Positions 39,642-48,960 are shown, counted from the stretch's first letter. The stretch is DNA of 64,000 nt from Solimonas sp041659605 (GCA_041659605.1 JBAZXW010000018.1:25010-89009), one strand, 5' to 3'. A program made the numbers and translations. The notes: generated by a model not told the origin, from the sequence alone.

Positions 39642-40943
39642 ATGTCCCTGAACGCCCGCCTGACAGCCGCCAAGGCATTACTGAGCCGCCTGTCGGCTGT
39701 CAAAACCTACCTTCGCGTGCATGGAGTACGGCTGACACTGCTGCGCATTCTCGACGAGTTGGTGCGCGGCCGTCACCGCGGCGGCATTGTGGATGCAAAT
39801 CGCTGGCTCGACAACGCATCCGCACAATCGCCCCGCCCACCCCTGGATCCCCGAGGCCTGCACCGTCCCTCAGTCGCGATTATCGGGGCACTGGATCTGC
39901 ACCAATGCAGGAAATACCGGATCCTGCAAAAGATTGAGCAGCTCGACGCACACGGCTGCCGGGCCGTGATTTCCAGCTACTTCGACGTCTCGCGCAGCTT
40001 CGACGCCCTGCAGCTGGCCACAGCGGTGATCTTCTACCGCGTACCCGATGGATCGCTGTTCCAGGCCTATGTCGACGAAGCCAGGCGCCTGGGCCTGCCC
40101 ATTGCTTACGACATTGACGATCCGCTGTTCTGCCGCACCGTGTACACGACCAACGCCAATCTGCAGACGCTGTCGAGCGCGGAACGCGAACAGCTGGTGG
40201 GCGACTGCCGCCATTACCTGGCCGCCATGCAGCGCTGCGACGCGGCCATCGTCAGCACGCCGGGGCTGGTCGACGTGGCGTCGCCTTATCTGGATGGCAA
40301 GCCCGTGTACCTGTGGCGCAATGCCATCGATGCCGAAACGCGCGCGATCTGCAACGACGTTGCCGCCGCCAGCACGCGCGGCAGCGATGGACTGCTCCGC
40401 ATTGGCTACATGTCGGGCTCGCGCGCACACGACCTGGACTTCCAGCTGGTCGCCGGCGCACTGGCGCGGACTCTCGGCGACTACCCGCACGTCCAGCTCG
40501 TCGTCGCCGGGCATTCCGGCATTCCCGAATCTCTGCAGACCTTTGGCCCCAGGGTCAGCACCCGCCCCTTCTCCAACTACCGCGGCTATTTCCAGACCCT
40601 GTCCGAGGTCGACATTGTGGTCATTCCCCTGCTGACCGATCCTTTCAATGCCTGCAAGAGCGCGATTCGCTTCCTCGAAGCCGCAATGATGGAGAAGCCC
40701 TGCGTCATCAGCACGGTCGGCGACTTCCTCAATATCGTGGCGCACGGCAAGACCGGATATCTCGCGGAGTCCGAAGCAGACTGGACCGCCAGTCTGGCTG
40801 ACCTCATCGAGTCCGAAGACCGGCGCCGGAGCGTCGGCGCGGCCGCGCGACAGGACGTCCTCACCCGACAGACCTCCGCCGCGATTGCGGAGCTGCTCGA
40901 CCCCACCCTGCTGCAGATGATCAAGGGTGGCGTACATGTCTAA
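39642..40943 (+). CDS. Glycosyltransferase (GT-B fold)
   Basis: About 433 residues from MSLNARLTAAKALL. ATGs at 39549 and 39582 are possible, but lie in AT-rich DNA that looks like a promoter region. N-terminal helical region, then a Rossmann half (SVAIIGALDLHQCRKYRI, LPIAYDIDDPLFCRT). The GT4-like half has IGYMSGSRAHDLDFQLV and the C-terminal EX7E-type region IRFLEAAMMEKPCVISTVGDFLNIVAHGKTGYL (interrupted by the loop). The acceptor is unknown. It starts the plus-strand run of six genes and overlaps the next by 8 bases. Confidence 0.82.
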   Translation: MSLNARLTAAKALLSRLSAVKTYLRVHGVRLTLLRILDELVRGRHRGGIVDANRWLDNASAQSPRPPLDPRGLHRPSVAIIGALDLHQCRKYRILQKIEQLDAHGCRAVISSYFDVSRSFDALQLATAVIFYRVPDGSLFQAYVDEARRLGLPIAYDIDDPLFCRTVYTTNANLQTLSSAEREQLVGDCRHYLAAMQRCDAAIVSTPGLVDVASPYLDGKPVYLWRNAIDAETRAICNDVAAASTRGSDGLLRIGYMSGSRAHDLDFQLVAGALARTLGDYPHVQLVVAGHSGIPESLQTFGPRVSTRPFSNYRGYFQTLSEVDIVVIPLLTDPFNACKSAIRFLEAAMMEKPCVISTVGDFLNIVAHGKTGYLAESEADWTASLADLIESEDRRRSVGAAARQDVLTRQTSAAIAELLDPTLLQMIKGGVHV

Positions 40944-42150
40944 GCGCGTGCTGGCCGTCAACGTCTACTTCGCGCCGAACAGCTTTGGTGGCGCTACAGT
41001 CGTCGCCGAGGAAATGGCGCAGCGACTGGCCCAACAGCATGACTGGTCGGTCAGCGGCTTCACCTCCATGCGCGCGCCGGCCCTGCCGGACTATGTCATC
41101 CGCCGCTACCGCGCCCGTGGCACCGATGTCGTCGCCATCAGTCTGCCCGGCACACTGGCCTATACGGAGCAGTACTGCAACCCGCGTGTCAAAGCGCGCT
41201 TCGTCGAAGTGCTCGAAGCCTTCGAGCCCGACGTGGTCCACATGCACTGTGTGCAGACACTCGGCGCCGATCTGCTCGGTGCCGTCACCGAGCGCAAGAT
41301 CCCGCTGGCGGTGACACTGCACGACAGCTGGTGGCTGTGCGATCGCCAGTTCATGATCGACCGTCACGGTCAGTACTGCTTCCAGCAGAAAATCTCGCCG
41401 GACCGTTGCCGCTATTGCGTCGACGACCATCGGGAGAGCCTCATCCGCAGCGAGTACCTTCTTGCGCAACTGAACAAGGCTGATCTCCTGCTGTTTCCGA
41501 GCGGCTTCCAGCGCGAGCACTACATCAACAACGGCGTGCGCCCCGAGCGCTGCGTCGTGAACAAGAACGGCGTACGGCCACCGGCTGCAGATTACGTCCG
41601 GCGCCGCGCAGACGGCGCCCCCGTGTTCGGCTTCATCGGCGGTCCGGGGGCAACCAAGGGCGGCGATATCATCGTCAGGGCCTTGCAACTGCTCGGTCGG
41701 ACCGACATCCACCTGAAAGTCGTGGATGCCGCCCAGAATGTCGGCGCATCGTGGCAGAGCGACAGTTATTGGAACGTGCCATGCACGGTCGAGCACGTGC
41801 CCGCTTACAAACAGGAAACCATCGACGCGTTTTTCGGCTCGATCGACGTCCTGCTGTTCCCGTCGCAAGCCAAGGAAAGCTTCGGACTGACCGCTCGCGA
41901 AGCCCTGCTGCGTGATGTCTGGATCATCGCCACCGATGCCGGCGGTGTCGCGGAGGACCTGCGACACGGCGAGAACGCGACCCTGATACCGTTGGATGGC
42001 CGGCACCAGCCGCTCGCCGAGGCGATCGCCGCCTGCATGGCGCGTACTGACTGGCCGGATTATCGCAACCCGCACAAGGCTGCAATCACCACGTTGGACG
42101 ACCAGGCCTCGCAGCTATCGGCCATCCTCGCCGACCTGGCCACACACTGA
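40936..42150 (+). CDS. Family 4 glycosyltransferase
   Basis: 404 residues from ATG 40936, which has AAGGGTGG 7 bases upstream. GT-B enzyme: N-terminal VNVYFAPNSFGGATVVAEEMA with the glycine-rich turn, DVVHMHCVQTLGADL, and LHDSWWLCDRQFM. The last, followed by a Cys-containing loop, is typical of a GT4 subgroup. C-terminal half has VFGFIGGPGATKGGDIIVRAL and the nucleotide-sugar motif ESFGLTAREALLRDVWIIATDAGG. It overlaps the upstream glycosyltransferase by 8 bases. Confidence 0.88.
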   Translation: MSKRVLAVNVYFAPNSFGGATVVAEEMAQRLAQQHDWSVSGFTSMRAPALPDYVIRRYRARGTDVVAISLPGTLAYTEQYCNPRVKARFVEVLEAFEPDVVHMHCVQTLGADLLGAVTERKIPLAVTLHDSWWLCDRQFMIDRHGQYCFQQKISPDRCRYCVDDHRESLIRSEYLLAQLNKADLLLFPSGFQREHYINNGVRPERCVVNKNGVRPPAADYVRRRADGAPVFGFIGGPGATKGGDIIVRALQLLGRTDIHLKVVDAAQNVGASWQSDSYWNVPCTVEHVPAYKQETIDAFFGSIDVLLFPSQAKESFGLTAREALLRDVWIIATDAGGVAEDLRHGENATLIPLDGRHQPLAEAIAACMARTDWPDYRNPHKAAITTLDDQASQLSAILADLATH

Positions 42151-42162
42151 AGCCGCAGTCAG

Positions 42163-43215
42163 ATGAAGAGAAAACAGCTCTACCTGCATATCGGCCGCGC
42201 CAAGGTCGGATCCACTGCCCTGCAGCACTTCCTGTGGACCAACCGGCAGCTGCTGGCGCAGCAAGGCGTGCTGTATCCGGACTCCGTCATGATGCAGAGC
42301 GCGTCGCACAAGCTCGCGCTGGTGTTCCAGCACGAATTGCCCGACGCTGAGCCCGTCAGGGAGCTGAGCGCCGCCGAGGTCTATGGCGCGATGTTCGACG
42401 AGGCCGAGCGGCTGAATCTGCGGCGCATCGTTGCGTCCTCGGAAAACCTGTTCCTCGTCAAACCGGCCGAACCCGCACGCTGCATGCGCCGCGGCTACGA
42501 CGTCCGCATCGTCTGCTATGTCCGGCGGCAGGACGAGGTACTTGTCTCGAGCTATATCCAGGAACTGAAGACTGGCGACAGCAACGCGCAGCGCGGCATC
42601 GAGAAATTCGCGAGTGATCCCCTGCGCCTGGCCTGGCTGGACTACGAGCCGGTACTGGACGCCTGGGCTGCGCAGTTCGGCCGCGAGAACATCATCGTCC
42701 GTGTCGCCGAAAAGGAGCAACTTCGCGGGACCATCTTCGAGGACTTTCTCGACCTGGTGGGCGTGGATACGTCGGGCATGACATTCCCCCAGACCAGGCT
42801 TAATCCGAGTCCGGCCCGCGACATCCTCGATTTCATCCAGATGATCAACGCCGCGCCAGCACCCGGTCCGCGCATGAAGTTTCAGCTGCGGGATCCGCTG
42901 CTCGCATTGTCCGAACGCATCGGCGCCCAGGGGCGCTATTCGCCGCGCTCGCTGGTCCCCGCCGGCCTGCGCCGGGAGCTGATGGAGCGCTTCCGAAAGT
43001 CCAACGCGGCAGTGGCACGCAAATATCTCGGCCGCGAGGACGGCATCCTGTTCCGCGACGATCGCATCGAAGAAAGCGATGCCGACACGCCATACGCGGG
43101 GTTGGACCTGGAGCGTTTCGCGCACATGATGGCGACGCTGCTGGGGACCCAGCAGCATCGCATCCTGAACCTGCAGCGACAGATCAACGAACTCAAACAC
43201 CGCCTGGAGCAATGA
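42163..43215 (+). CDS. Sulfotransferase-fold protein
   Basis: 350 residues. The N-terminal P-loop-like LHIGRAKVGSTALQHFL is the PAPS 5'-phosphosulfate-binding loop of sulfotransferases in modified form. A 3'-phosphate-site-like segment (CYVRRQDEVLVSSYIQELK) follows at the expected distance. A C-terminal helix (MMATLLGTQQHRILNLQRQI) may be a coiled coil. Role inferred: transfer of sulfate to the polysaccharide, or a related reaction. It overlaps the next sulfotransferase-like gene by 4 bases. Confidence 0.75.
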   Translation: MKRKQLYLHIGRAKVGSTALQHFLWTNRQLLAQQGVLYPDSVMMQSASHKLALVFQHELPDAEPVRELSAAEVYGAMFDEAERLNLRRIVASSENLFLVKPAEPARCMRRGYDVRIVCYVRRQDEVLVSSYIQELKTGDSNAQRGIEKFASDPLRLAWLDYEPVLDAWAAQFGRENIIVRVAEKEQLRGTIFEDFLDLVGVDTSGMTFPQTRLNPSPARDILDFIQMINAAPAPGPRMKFQLRDPLLALSERIGAQGRYSPRSLVPAGLRRELMERFRKSNAAVARKYLGREDGILFRDDRIEESDADTPYAGLDLERFAHMMATLLGTQQHRILNLQRQINELKHRLEQ

Positions 43216-44387
43216 GCCAGCCAGAGTGTCCCGAACAGGAAAACTCCGCGCCCGCTGACGCGCGCGCGTCAAGAGGGCGCGCGATCATGGTCCTCGGGCC
43301 GCACCGTTCGGGCACCAGTGTCGTGACCCGCGCCCTGATTGGCGCCGGGTTCGATCTCGGCAGACACCTGCTGGAACCCAACGCCGACAATCCCAAGGGC
43401 TTCTTCGAGAATGCGCGGATCGTCGAGTTCAACGACGCACTGCTCAAGCATCTGGGCCTGTGCTGGGACTACCTCGGCTGCTTCGATTGGAGCAGCTACG
43501 AGGCCAAGATCGGCGACGAATGGTGGGCGGATGCGGCAGCGCTGCTGCGTGCGGAGTTTGGCGATGCCGGCACCATCGCGATCAAGGATCCACGGCTCTG
43601 CTTTCTTGCGCCGTTCTGGGATCGCGTGCTGCAGGATGCCGCACTGCACGTGCAGTACGTCATGGTCGTGCGCCACCCTGTCGAGTCTGCTGAATCCCAA
43701 CATGCACGCTACTGGAAGGACCCGGTGTTCCATCATGTCGGCGCCACGCTTGCCGAGGGCGTGTTGCTGTGGGCCAACTATGCCCAGGCCGCGCTGGGGT
43801 TCCTGGCCGGCAAGGATTTCGTCACGGCAAGCTACGCCGACTTCCTGGCACATCCGGAGCCGGCCCTGCGCAGACTGGCGGCGGAGTTGCGCCTGGATCT
43901 GCCGGAACCGGCGGTGCGGGAGTACGTGGACGGCTTCCTCGACGAAAGCCTCCGGCGGCACCGCGTCAGCGACGCCGCTGACGCGGACAATTCGTTCCCG
44001 CCGTATCTCGACGCATATCGCACGATGCTGGCGCCCGGCATGAACGCCGCCGCGCTGCGCGATCGCCTGCGGCAGATCATGGCGTCGGACCCGCAACTGC
44101 ACACCAGCGTGCTACGCGGCTACGTGCAGGCCCGGCATGGCGACGTCGAAGCCAAACTCGAACTGGCCAAGGCCGGGCGCATCATCAAGTACCAGGAATA
44201 CGCGCTTGCGCAGGCCCAGCAGAAGCTGGACGAGCGCGAGACGCTGCTGATCGCAGCCAAGGAACAGTTCATCGCCGAGCGCCGCGAGAAAGACCGGCTC
44301 GCCTTGACGTTGGCTACGTGCCAGGATCGCTTGCCCGCAGGCGTTTCGCACGGCGCGCCGAACCGAAACCCGGGCGCAAAGTCCTGA
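43212..44387 (+). CDS. Sulfotransferase-family protein with C-terminal coiled coil
   Basis: 391 residues. P-loop MVLGPHRSGTSVVTRAL near residue 25, followed by the GFFEN segment common in this subgroup. KDPRLCFLAPFW and the 3'-phosphate-site VVRHPVESAESQ complete the fold. After ~300 the protein continues as a charged helical extension (LAQAQQKLDERETLLIAAKE), absent from its shorter paralogue at 47469-48173. It overlaps the upstream gene by 4 bases and is 1 base from the following GT2 gene. Confidence 0.8.
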   Translation: MSQPECPEQENSAPADARASRGRAIMVLGPHRSGTSVVTRALIGAGFDLGRHLLEPNADNPKGFFENARIVEFNDALLKHLGLCWDYLGCFDWSSYEAKIGDEWWADAAALLRAEFGDAGTIAIKDPRLCFLAPFWDRVLQDAALHVQYVMVVRHPVESAESQHARYWKDPVFHHVGATLAEGVLLWANYAQAALGFLAGKDFVTASYADFLAHPEPALRRLAAELRLDLPEPAVREYVDGFLDESLRRHRVSDAADADNSFPPYLDAYRTMLAPGMNAAALRDRLRQIMASDPQLHTSVLRGYVQARHGDVEAKLELAKAGRIIKYQEYALAQAQQKLDERETLLIAAKEQFIAERREKDRLALTLATCQDRLPAGVSHGAPNRNPGAKS

Positions 44388-44388
44388 G

Positions 44389-45297
44389 ATGGCTGCTTTC
44401 AACCTGCTACGTGCCCCCCAACTCAGCATCGTCGTCGCCTTCCATAACATGCGACGCGAGGCGCAGCGCACGCTGTTCGCGCTGACCACTCAGTTCCAGC
44501 GCGGTGTCGACGTCGCGGACTACGAAGTCATCGTCGTCGACAGCAACTCGCGCGAGCCCCTGGACGCGCGCTGGGTCACCTCGCTGCAGCGCAATTTCCG
44601 CTACCGCTACGTCGAGTCGAGCGTACCGACGCCCAACAAGGCGATGAACACCGGCATCGCGATGGCGCGAGGCAAGCTGGTGTGCTGCATGATCGACGGG
44701 GCACGCATCCCATCGCCGGGAATCGTGTCGGGCATGATCCGCGCGAGCCAGGCGCTGGGGCCGGCGTACGTGATGACGCTGGGCATGCACTTGGGCCCCA
44801 AGGTGCAGAGCGACTCGGTCAGCGATGGCTACAACCAGGCCGTCGAGGATCGCCTGCTGTCGACGGTGGACTGGCAGAACGACGGCTACGAGCTGTTCCG
44901 GATTTGCGCGCCGGCGATGTCGTCGAGCGGCGGCTATTTCCAGCCGATCGCCGAATCGAACTGCTTCACCGTACCGAAGAAGATCCTGACCGAAATCGGC
45001 GGCTTCGACGAACGCTTCGTCGAGCCCGGCGGCGGCCTCGTCAACCTGCACATCCACAATCTGCTCGTCACGCACCCGGCGCTGGCGCCGGTGATGCTGC
45101 TGGGTGAAGCCAGCTTTCACCAGTTCCACGGCGGTGTCGCCACCAATACGCCGGTGGCACAGTCGCCGTTCGCGCGCTTCTGCGCGGAGTACGAGCGCGT
45201 GACCGGCCAAGCCTTTGCCAAGCGGTGGCGCGATCCCGCCTACTGGGGCAGCGTCCCGGACGTTGCCCGCCCGTTTCTGCTGATCGAACAGCCATAG
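44389..45297 (+). CDS. Family 2 glycosyltransferase with IDGAR in place of DXD (copy 1)
   Basis: 302-residue GT-A protein: LSIVVAFHNMRREAQRTLFAL, DYEVIVVDSNSREPL, then MIDGARIPSPG where most GT2 enzymes have DXD. Further marks: HLGPKVQSDSVSDGYNQAVE, GGFDERFVEPGGGLVNL and LLGEASFHQFHGG. The second acidic residue of the DXD motif is missing, so metal or nucleotide binding must differ or activity may be altered. It is clearly paralogous to the gene at 46531-47472 and follows a sulfotransferase-like gene, as that copy does. Confidence 0.82.
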   Translation: MAAFNLLRAPQLSIVVAFHNMRREAQRTLFALTTQFQRGVDVADYEVIVVDSNSREPLDARWVTSLQRNFRYRYVESSVPTPNKAMNTGIAMARGKLVCCMIDGARIPSPGIVSGMIRASQALGPAYVMTLGMHLGPKVQSDSVSDGYNQAVEDRLLSTVDWQNDGYELFRICAPAMSSSGGYFQPIAESNCFTVPKKILTEIGGFDERFVEPGGGLVNLHIHNLLVTHPALAPVMLLGEASFHQFHGGVATNTPVAQSPFARFCAEYERVTGQAFAKRWRDPAYWGSVPDVARPFLLIEQP

Positions 45298-45304
45298 GCC
45301 AGCG

Positions 45305-46501
45305 ATGCAGGTTCCGCGACAGATCATCCAGTTCTGGGATGCCGAAGACCGCATCCCGGAGCGCATACGGGCTGCGATGCAGACCTGGATGGATCGCCCG
45401 GGCTACTCGTACCGTCGCTTCAATGAAGCGCAGGCCCGGCAGTTCCTGCAGGAGAACCTTCCCGCCGCGGTTGCCCAGGCCTACGAGCAGGCTGCGCATC
45501 CGGTGCTCAAGGCCGACCTGTTCCGCTACGCGGCGCTGTCCGTCCTCGGTGGGGTCTACATCGATGCCGACGATATCTGCCTGCGCTTTCCGCAGGAGAT
45601 CATCGCCGGCTGCCCGGGGTTGACGCTCGTACGCAAGTTCAACGACGTGGTGTCGAACAACTTCATCGTGTGCGTGCCCGGACACCCGGTGCTGCGCAAG
45701 GTCATGGATCAGACGGTGGCCAACATCCTGCAGCGCGTTTCCAACAACATCTGGGAAGTTTCCGGCCCGCTGCTCGTCGACCGGCTGGTCCGGTCCGCCG
45801 ACCCGGCCGGCATCGACATCCTGAGCTTCGAAGAATTCCGGAACTGGATTGGCTCATCAAAACCTGAAGCCAGTCACCTCCAGCACTGGTCCGACTTTCA
45901 GCGCCGTCATTCCATCTTCACCGATCCGATCGACCCCGAAGCCCCTGGCCTGTTCGACCTGATCGAGAAGATTCCGGTGCCGGAAGGCGCCGAGCGAACC
46001 CGGTTCCTGGCGGATGGCCTGAATCGCCGCAATCGAATCAATCGCATTCTTGAGGCGGCCGGTCACCACCTGGTGAGACTGGAGCGCATGGCCATCATCG
46101 AAGATCACGATCTTGCGATCAGCCGCTGGTTCTACCCCTACCAACTGACGCTGCAGATCACCTGCGTCTTCGAGCGCCTCGATGGTCTACGCGTGTGGCC
46201 GCCGCTCAATTTCGAGTTGCAGGACTACCGCGGATTCGCCCGGAAAGATGCATCTGCCGCCGGCTTGGATCTCATCGTCGTTCCCGATCCCACGCAGGCC
46301 GGCATCGCCGCCGCAACCGGCTTGCCCGCCGAACACCTGCACGCCGCGCTTCGTCCCGGCGGCATGCTGGTGGCGCTCGGGGATCTCGCGGCGCAGGCCG
46401 GCTTGAACCAAGCCCTGATCGACGCGGGGATGCACTTGGCGCATCAGTCCGTCGATGGTGCGGTCTATACGCGGGAAATGACGCGGCCAGACGAAAACTG
46501 A
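45305..46501 (+). CDS. GT32-type glycosyltransferase with an extra C-terminal domain
   Basis: 398 residues. The N-terminal ~190 residues carry the GT32 (OCH1-like, DXD sugar-binding) features IPRQII-like VPRQIIQFW, KADLFRYAALSVLGG and YIDADD with the catalytic DXD. After a linker, residues ~245-398 (AGHHLVRLERMAIIEDHD, then LDLIVVPDPTQAGIAAATG and LRPGGMLVALGDL) look like part of a methyltransferase-type Rossmann fold without an obvious SAM-binding loop. The combination suggests a fusion, but the second half is uncertain. It is the last gene of the plus-strand run. Confidence 0.8.
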   Translation: MQVPRQIIQFWDAEDRIPERIRAAMQTWMDRPGYSYRRFNEAQARQFLQENLPAAVAQAYEQAAHPVLKADLFRYAALSVLGGVYIDADDICLRFPQEIIAGCPGLTLVRKFNDVVSNNFIVCVPGHPVLRKVMDQTVANILQRVSNNIWEVSGPLLVDRLVRSADPAGIDILSFEEFRNWIGSSKPEASHLQHWSDFQRRHSIFTDPIDPEAPGLFDLIEKIPVPEGAERTRFLADGLNRRNRINRILEAAGHHLVRLERMAIIEDHDLAISRWFYPYQLTLQITCVFERLDGLRVWPPLNFELQDYRGFARKDASAAGLDLIVVPDPTQAGIAAATGLPAEHLHAALRPGGMLVALGDLAAQAGLNQALIDAGMHLAHQSVDGAVYTREMTRPDEN

Positions 46502-46530
46502 CGCAGACTCCGCGTTGGTTCCGGCCGCAC

Positions 46531-47472
46531 TCACCGCGAGGCTGATTCGCCGAGGATCTCGCGGCTTGCGATGCCCATCCAGCGCACGATCTCCCGCCGC
46601 GGATATCCGACCAGCAGCTGCAGGCGGGTCGGAAACTGGTACGGTTCGCCACGAATCGCCAGGTACTGCTCGCGGTAACGTGCCAACTCGGGCGGCACGT
46701 CGGGCGCGGGCCGATTGGTCATCGTGCCGCCATGAATCTGGTGGAAGGTGGCCTCGCCGAGCAGCATCATCAGCTCGGTATCGGCCCGCTCGCAGCCACG
46801 GCGCCAGAAATCGAGATTGACGAATCCACCACCGGGCAAGTCGAAGCGCTCGTCGTACCCGCCCATCTCGTCGTACAGGCTGCGCGGCAGGAAGGTCAGA
46901 TTGCTCTCGGCCACCGGACTGAACCAGGCGCCGCGGTACGAGCCACCGAGCGCGCTGATCGAGAACAGCTGATAGCCGTCGGCGCGCCAGTCGATGCCAT
47001 CGAGCAGCTTGTCCTCGACGGCCTGGTTATAGCCGGACAGCACCGAGCGCGATTGCAGGTCCGGGCCCAGATGAAAGCCGACGGTCCCGATCAGCGGACG
47101 CTCGTAGCGCTGCAGGCAGTCGAGTGCGAGCTTGACGACGCCCGGCGACGCCATGCGCGCGCCGTCGATCATGATGCCCACGCCGGGGGCGCGCGACAGC
47201 GCCACGCCGCGATTGATCGCCGGCGCCGGCGACGGTGCCGCCTTGTCGATGCGCAGATGGCGGAAGTTGGCGCCGTAGCTACGCGTGCGCTCGGGGTCGA
47301 GGGGCTCGCGCGAGCCGTTGTCGATGACGATGACCTCGTAGTCGTCCTCGGCCACATCGCGCTGGTACTGCGCCGACAGCGTGTACAGGGTGCGCGGCGC
47401 CTCGCGCTGCATGTTGTAGAAGATCGCGACGATCGACAGGCGCGGAGACGTCGTGGTGGCGGCCCCGCTCAT
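46531..47472 (-). CDS. Family 2 glycosyltransferase with IDGAR in place of DXD (copy 2)
   Basis: 313 residues, paralogue of 44389-45297: LSIVAIFYNMQREAPRTLYTL, DYEVIVIDNGSREPLDP, MIDGARMASPG, HLGPDLQSRSVLSGYNQAVE, GGYDERFDLPGGGFVNL, LLGEATFHQIHGG. The DXD motif is replaced in the same way. It is co-translated with the preceding sulfotransferase-like gene (4-base ATGA overlap). Opposite orientation to copy 1. Confidence 0.82.
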   Translation of the reverse strand: MSGAATTTSPRLSIVAIFYNMQREAPRTLYTLSAQYQRDVAEDDYEVIVIDNGSREPLDPERTRSYGANFRHLRIDKAAPSPAPAINRGVALSRAPGVGIMIDGARMASPGVVKLALDCLQRYERPLIGTVGFHLGPDLQSRSVLSGYNQAVEDKLLDGIDWRADGYQLFSISALGGSYRGAWFSPVAESNLTFLPRSLYDEMGGYDERFDLPGGGFVNLDFWRRGCERADTELMMLLGEATFHQIHGGTMTNRPAPDVPPELARYREQYLAIRGEPYQFPTRLQLLVGYPRREIVRWMGIASREILGESASR

Positions 47473-48173
47473 GCCGCAATGTCCAGCAGCGTTTCGTAGA
47501 CTTCGCGCACCTCGTCCGGCAGCGCCGCGTCAACCGGCGCGGAATTGCTGCGCAGCTCGGTTGTGAAGAACCGGAACCCGCCGCTCGGCGGCGTCAGCCC
47601 GAGTGATCGCGCGAGCGACTGCAACGCGCCCAGATACCGCTCGTGTGGCCAGTCGAAACTGATCAGCGGAAATCCAGAGCGGCGCTGATACGCGATCAAG
47701 CGCCGGTTGTACGCCAGCCAGAGCGCGTAGCTGCGCGCCGGCTCGAACTGGTTGCGATGCGCCAGCGACGCCGCGACTGCGGCCGGGTGCCGGAACGTGC
47801 CGACGAAGCGCAGCCGCGGCAGCACTTCGATCCAGTGATCGAGCACGAGCAGGCTGCGCGGCTCCTTGAAGCCCCAGACGCGATCGCGCGGAAAACCCGC
47901 GATCAGCGCGTCGAGGCGCGCCTTCTGCGCATCGCTCCAGACCACCGGACCTTCCGGGGCACGATCCCAGCTGCCGCCGTTGGCGCCCAGCACGTCGTCG
48001 TGCAGATCCATGATCGCGCGATTCTCGCGATTGCCGCGCTTGTTGAACGGCGCCTGGGTGTTGACGTCACCGAGAAACAGGCCGGCTTCTTCGAGACTGC
48101 CGGCCAGACAACTGGTGCCGCTGCGGTGCATGCCGAGGATGCCGACGGGCGCAAGCGAGGGAGAAGCGTTCAT
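47469..48173 (-). CDS. Sulfotransferase-family protein
   Basis: 234 residues. P-loop VGILGMHRSGTSCLAGSL near residue 12, then FNKRGNRENRAIM, WGFKEPRSLLVLDHW and 3'-phosphate-site GTFRHPAAVAASL. It is a shorter paralogue of 43212-44387, lacking the C-terminal coiled coil. It pairs with an IDGAR-type GT2 gene downstream, as the longer copy does. Substrate not known; sulfation of the exported polysaccharide is the simplest inference. Confidence 0.8.
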   Translation of the reverse strand: MNASPSLAPVGILGMHRSGTSCLAGSLEEAGLFLGDVNTQAPFNKRGNRENRAIMDLHDDVLGANGGSWDRAPEGPVVWSDAQKARLDALIAGFPRDRVWGFKEPRSLLVLDHWIEVLPRLRFVGTFRHPAAVAASLAHRNQFEPARSYALWLAYNRRLIAYQRRSGFPLISFDWPHERYLGALQSLARSLGLTPPSGGFRFFTTELRSNSAPVDAALPDEVREVYETLLDIAA

Positions 48174-48187
48174 GCGAGCTATTGTAT

Positions 48188-48249
48188 GTAGGAGCGGTCC
48201 ATGGCCGCGATACTTTTCCGTGCAGTGATCGCGGCCATGGGCCGCCTAC
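48188..48249. repeat. REP pair (family 2)
   Basis: GTAGGAGCGGTCCATGGCCGC, spacer, and inverted partner GCGGCCATGGGCCGCCTAC. It lies between the divergent sulfotransferase-like and oxidoreductase genes. Confidence 0.85.
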
Positions 48250-48298
48250 ATGACGTGCGTCAGTGCGTGCAGCGCATGTACCTCTCAGCATGGGGCGC

Positions 48299-48886
48299 AT
48301 GTCCAGGCGAATCACGATCATCCAGGGGCATCCGGACGCGCGCAGCGGGCACTTCTGTCACGCGCTGGCGGATGCGTACTCTGCCGGCGCTACGCAGGCC
48401 GGACACGAAGTCCGTCGCGTCGATGTCGCGGCACTTGACTTTCCGCTGCTGACCCGCAAGGACGATTGGGAAAAGGGCGAGACACCGCCGTCGCTGCGCG
48501 AGGCGCAGGAGGCGATCCTGTGGGCACAGCATCTGGTGCTGCTCTATCCGTTGTGGCTGGGCACGCTGCCTGCGCAGTTCAAGGGCTTTCTCGAGCAGGT
48601 GCTGCGGCCATCGCTGATCGGCGGCGCAGAGCAGGGCTTGGTGGCCTTCGGCAAGCTGCTCAAGGGCCGCAGCGCGCGCATCGTCGTGACGATGGGCATG
48701 CCGGCGCTGCTGTATCGCTGGTACTTCCGCGCCCACAGCCTCAAGAATCTGCAGCGCAACATCCTCGGCTTCGTCGGCGTCGCACCGATCCGCTCCAGCG
48801 TGATCGGCCTGATCGAGACGCGCGGCAAGGGCGTGCACGAGCGCTGGCTGGCGAACATGCGCGATCTCGGCAAAGACGCCCGTTAG
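48299..48886 (+). CDS. NAD(P)H dehydrogenase/flavodoxin-fold oxidoreductase
   Basis: 195 residues from MSRRITIIQGHPD. Flavodoxin-like fold of the NQO/MdaB/KefF group: IQGHPDARSGHFCHAL at the FMN/FAD phosphate site, DFPLLTRKDDWEKGE, LLYPLWLGTLPAQFKGFLEQV and GMPALLYRWYFRAHSLKN. Members reduce quinones or support potassium efflux systems. No Kef gene is near, so a detoxifying quinone reductase is more likely. Expression may be affected by the REP pair just upstream. Confidence 0.85.
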   Translation: MSRRITIIQGHPDARSGHFCHALADAYSAGATQAGHEVRRVDVAALDFPLLTRKDDWEKGETPPSLREAQEAILWAQHLVLLYPLWLGTLPAQFKGFLEQVLRPSLIGGAEQGLVAFGKLLKGRSARIVVTMGMPALLYRWYFRAHSLKNLQRNILGFVGVAPIRSSVIGLIETRGKGVHERWLANMRDLGKDAR

Positions 48887-48960
48887 CGAGAGTCCGCCCG
48901 TGTTGCGTCGTGCGGGCACGCAGGGCAGGATGCGCGCTGGATAATCCGCGCAGAATCGAA

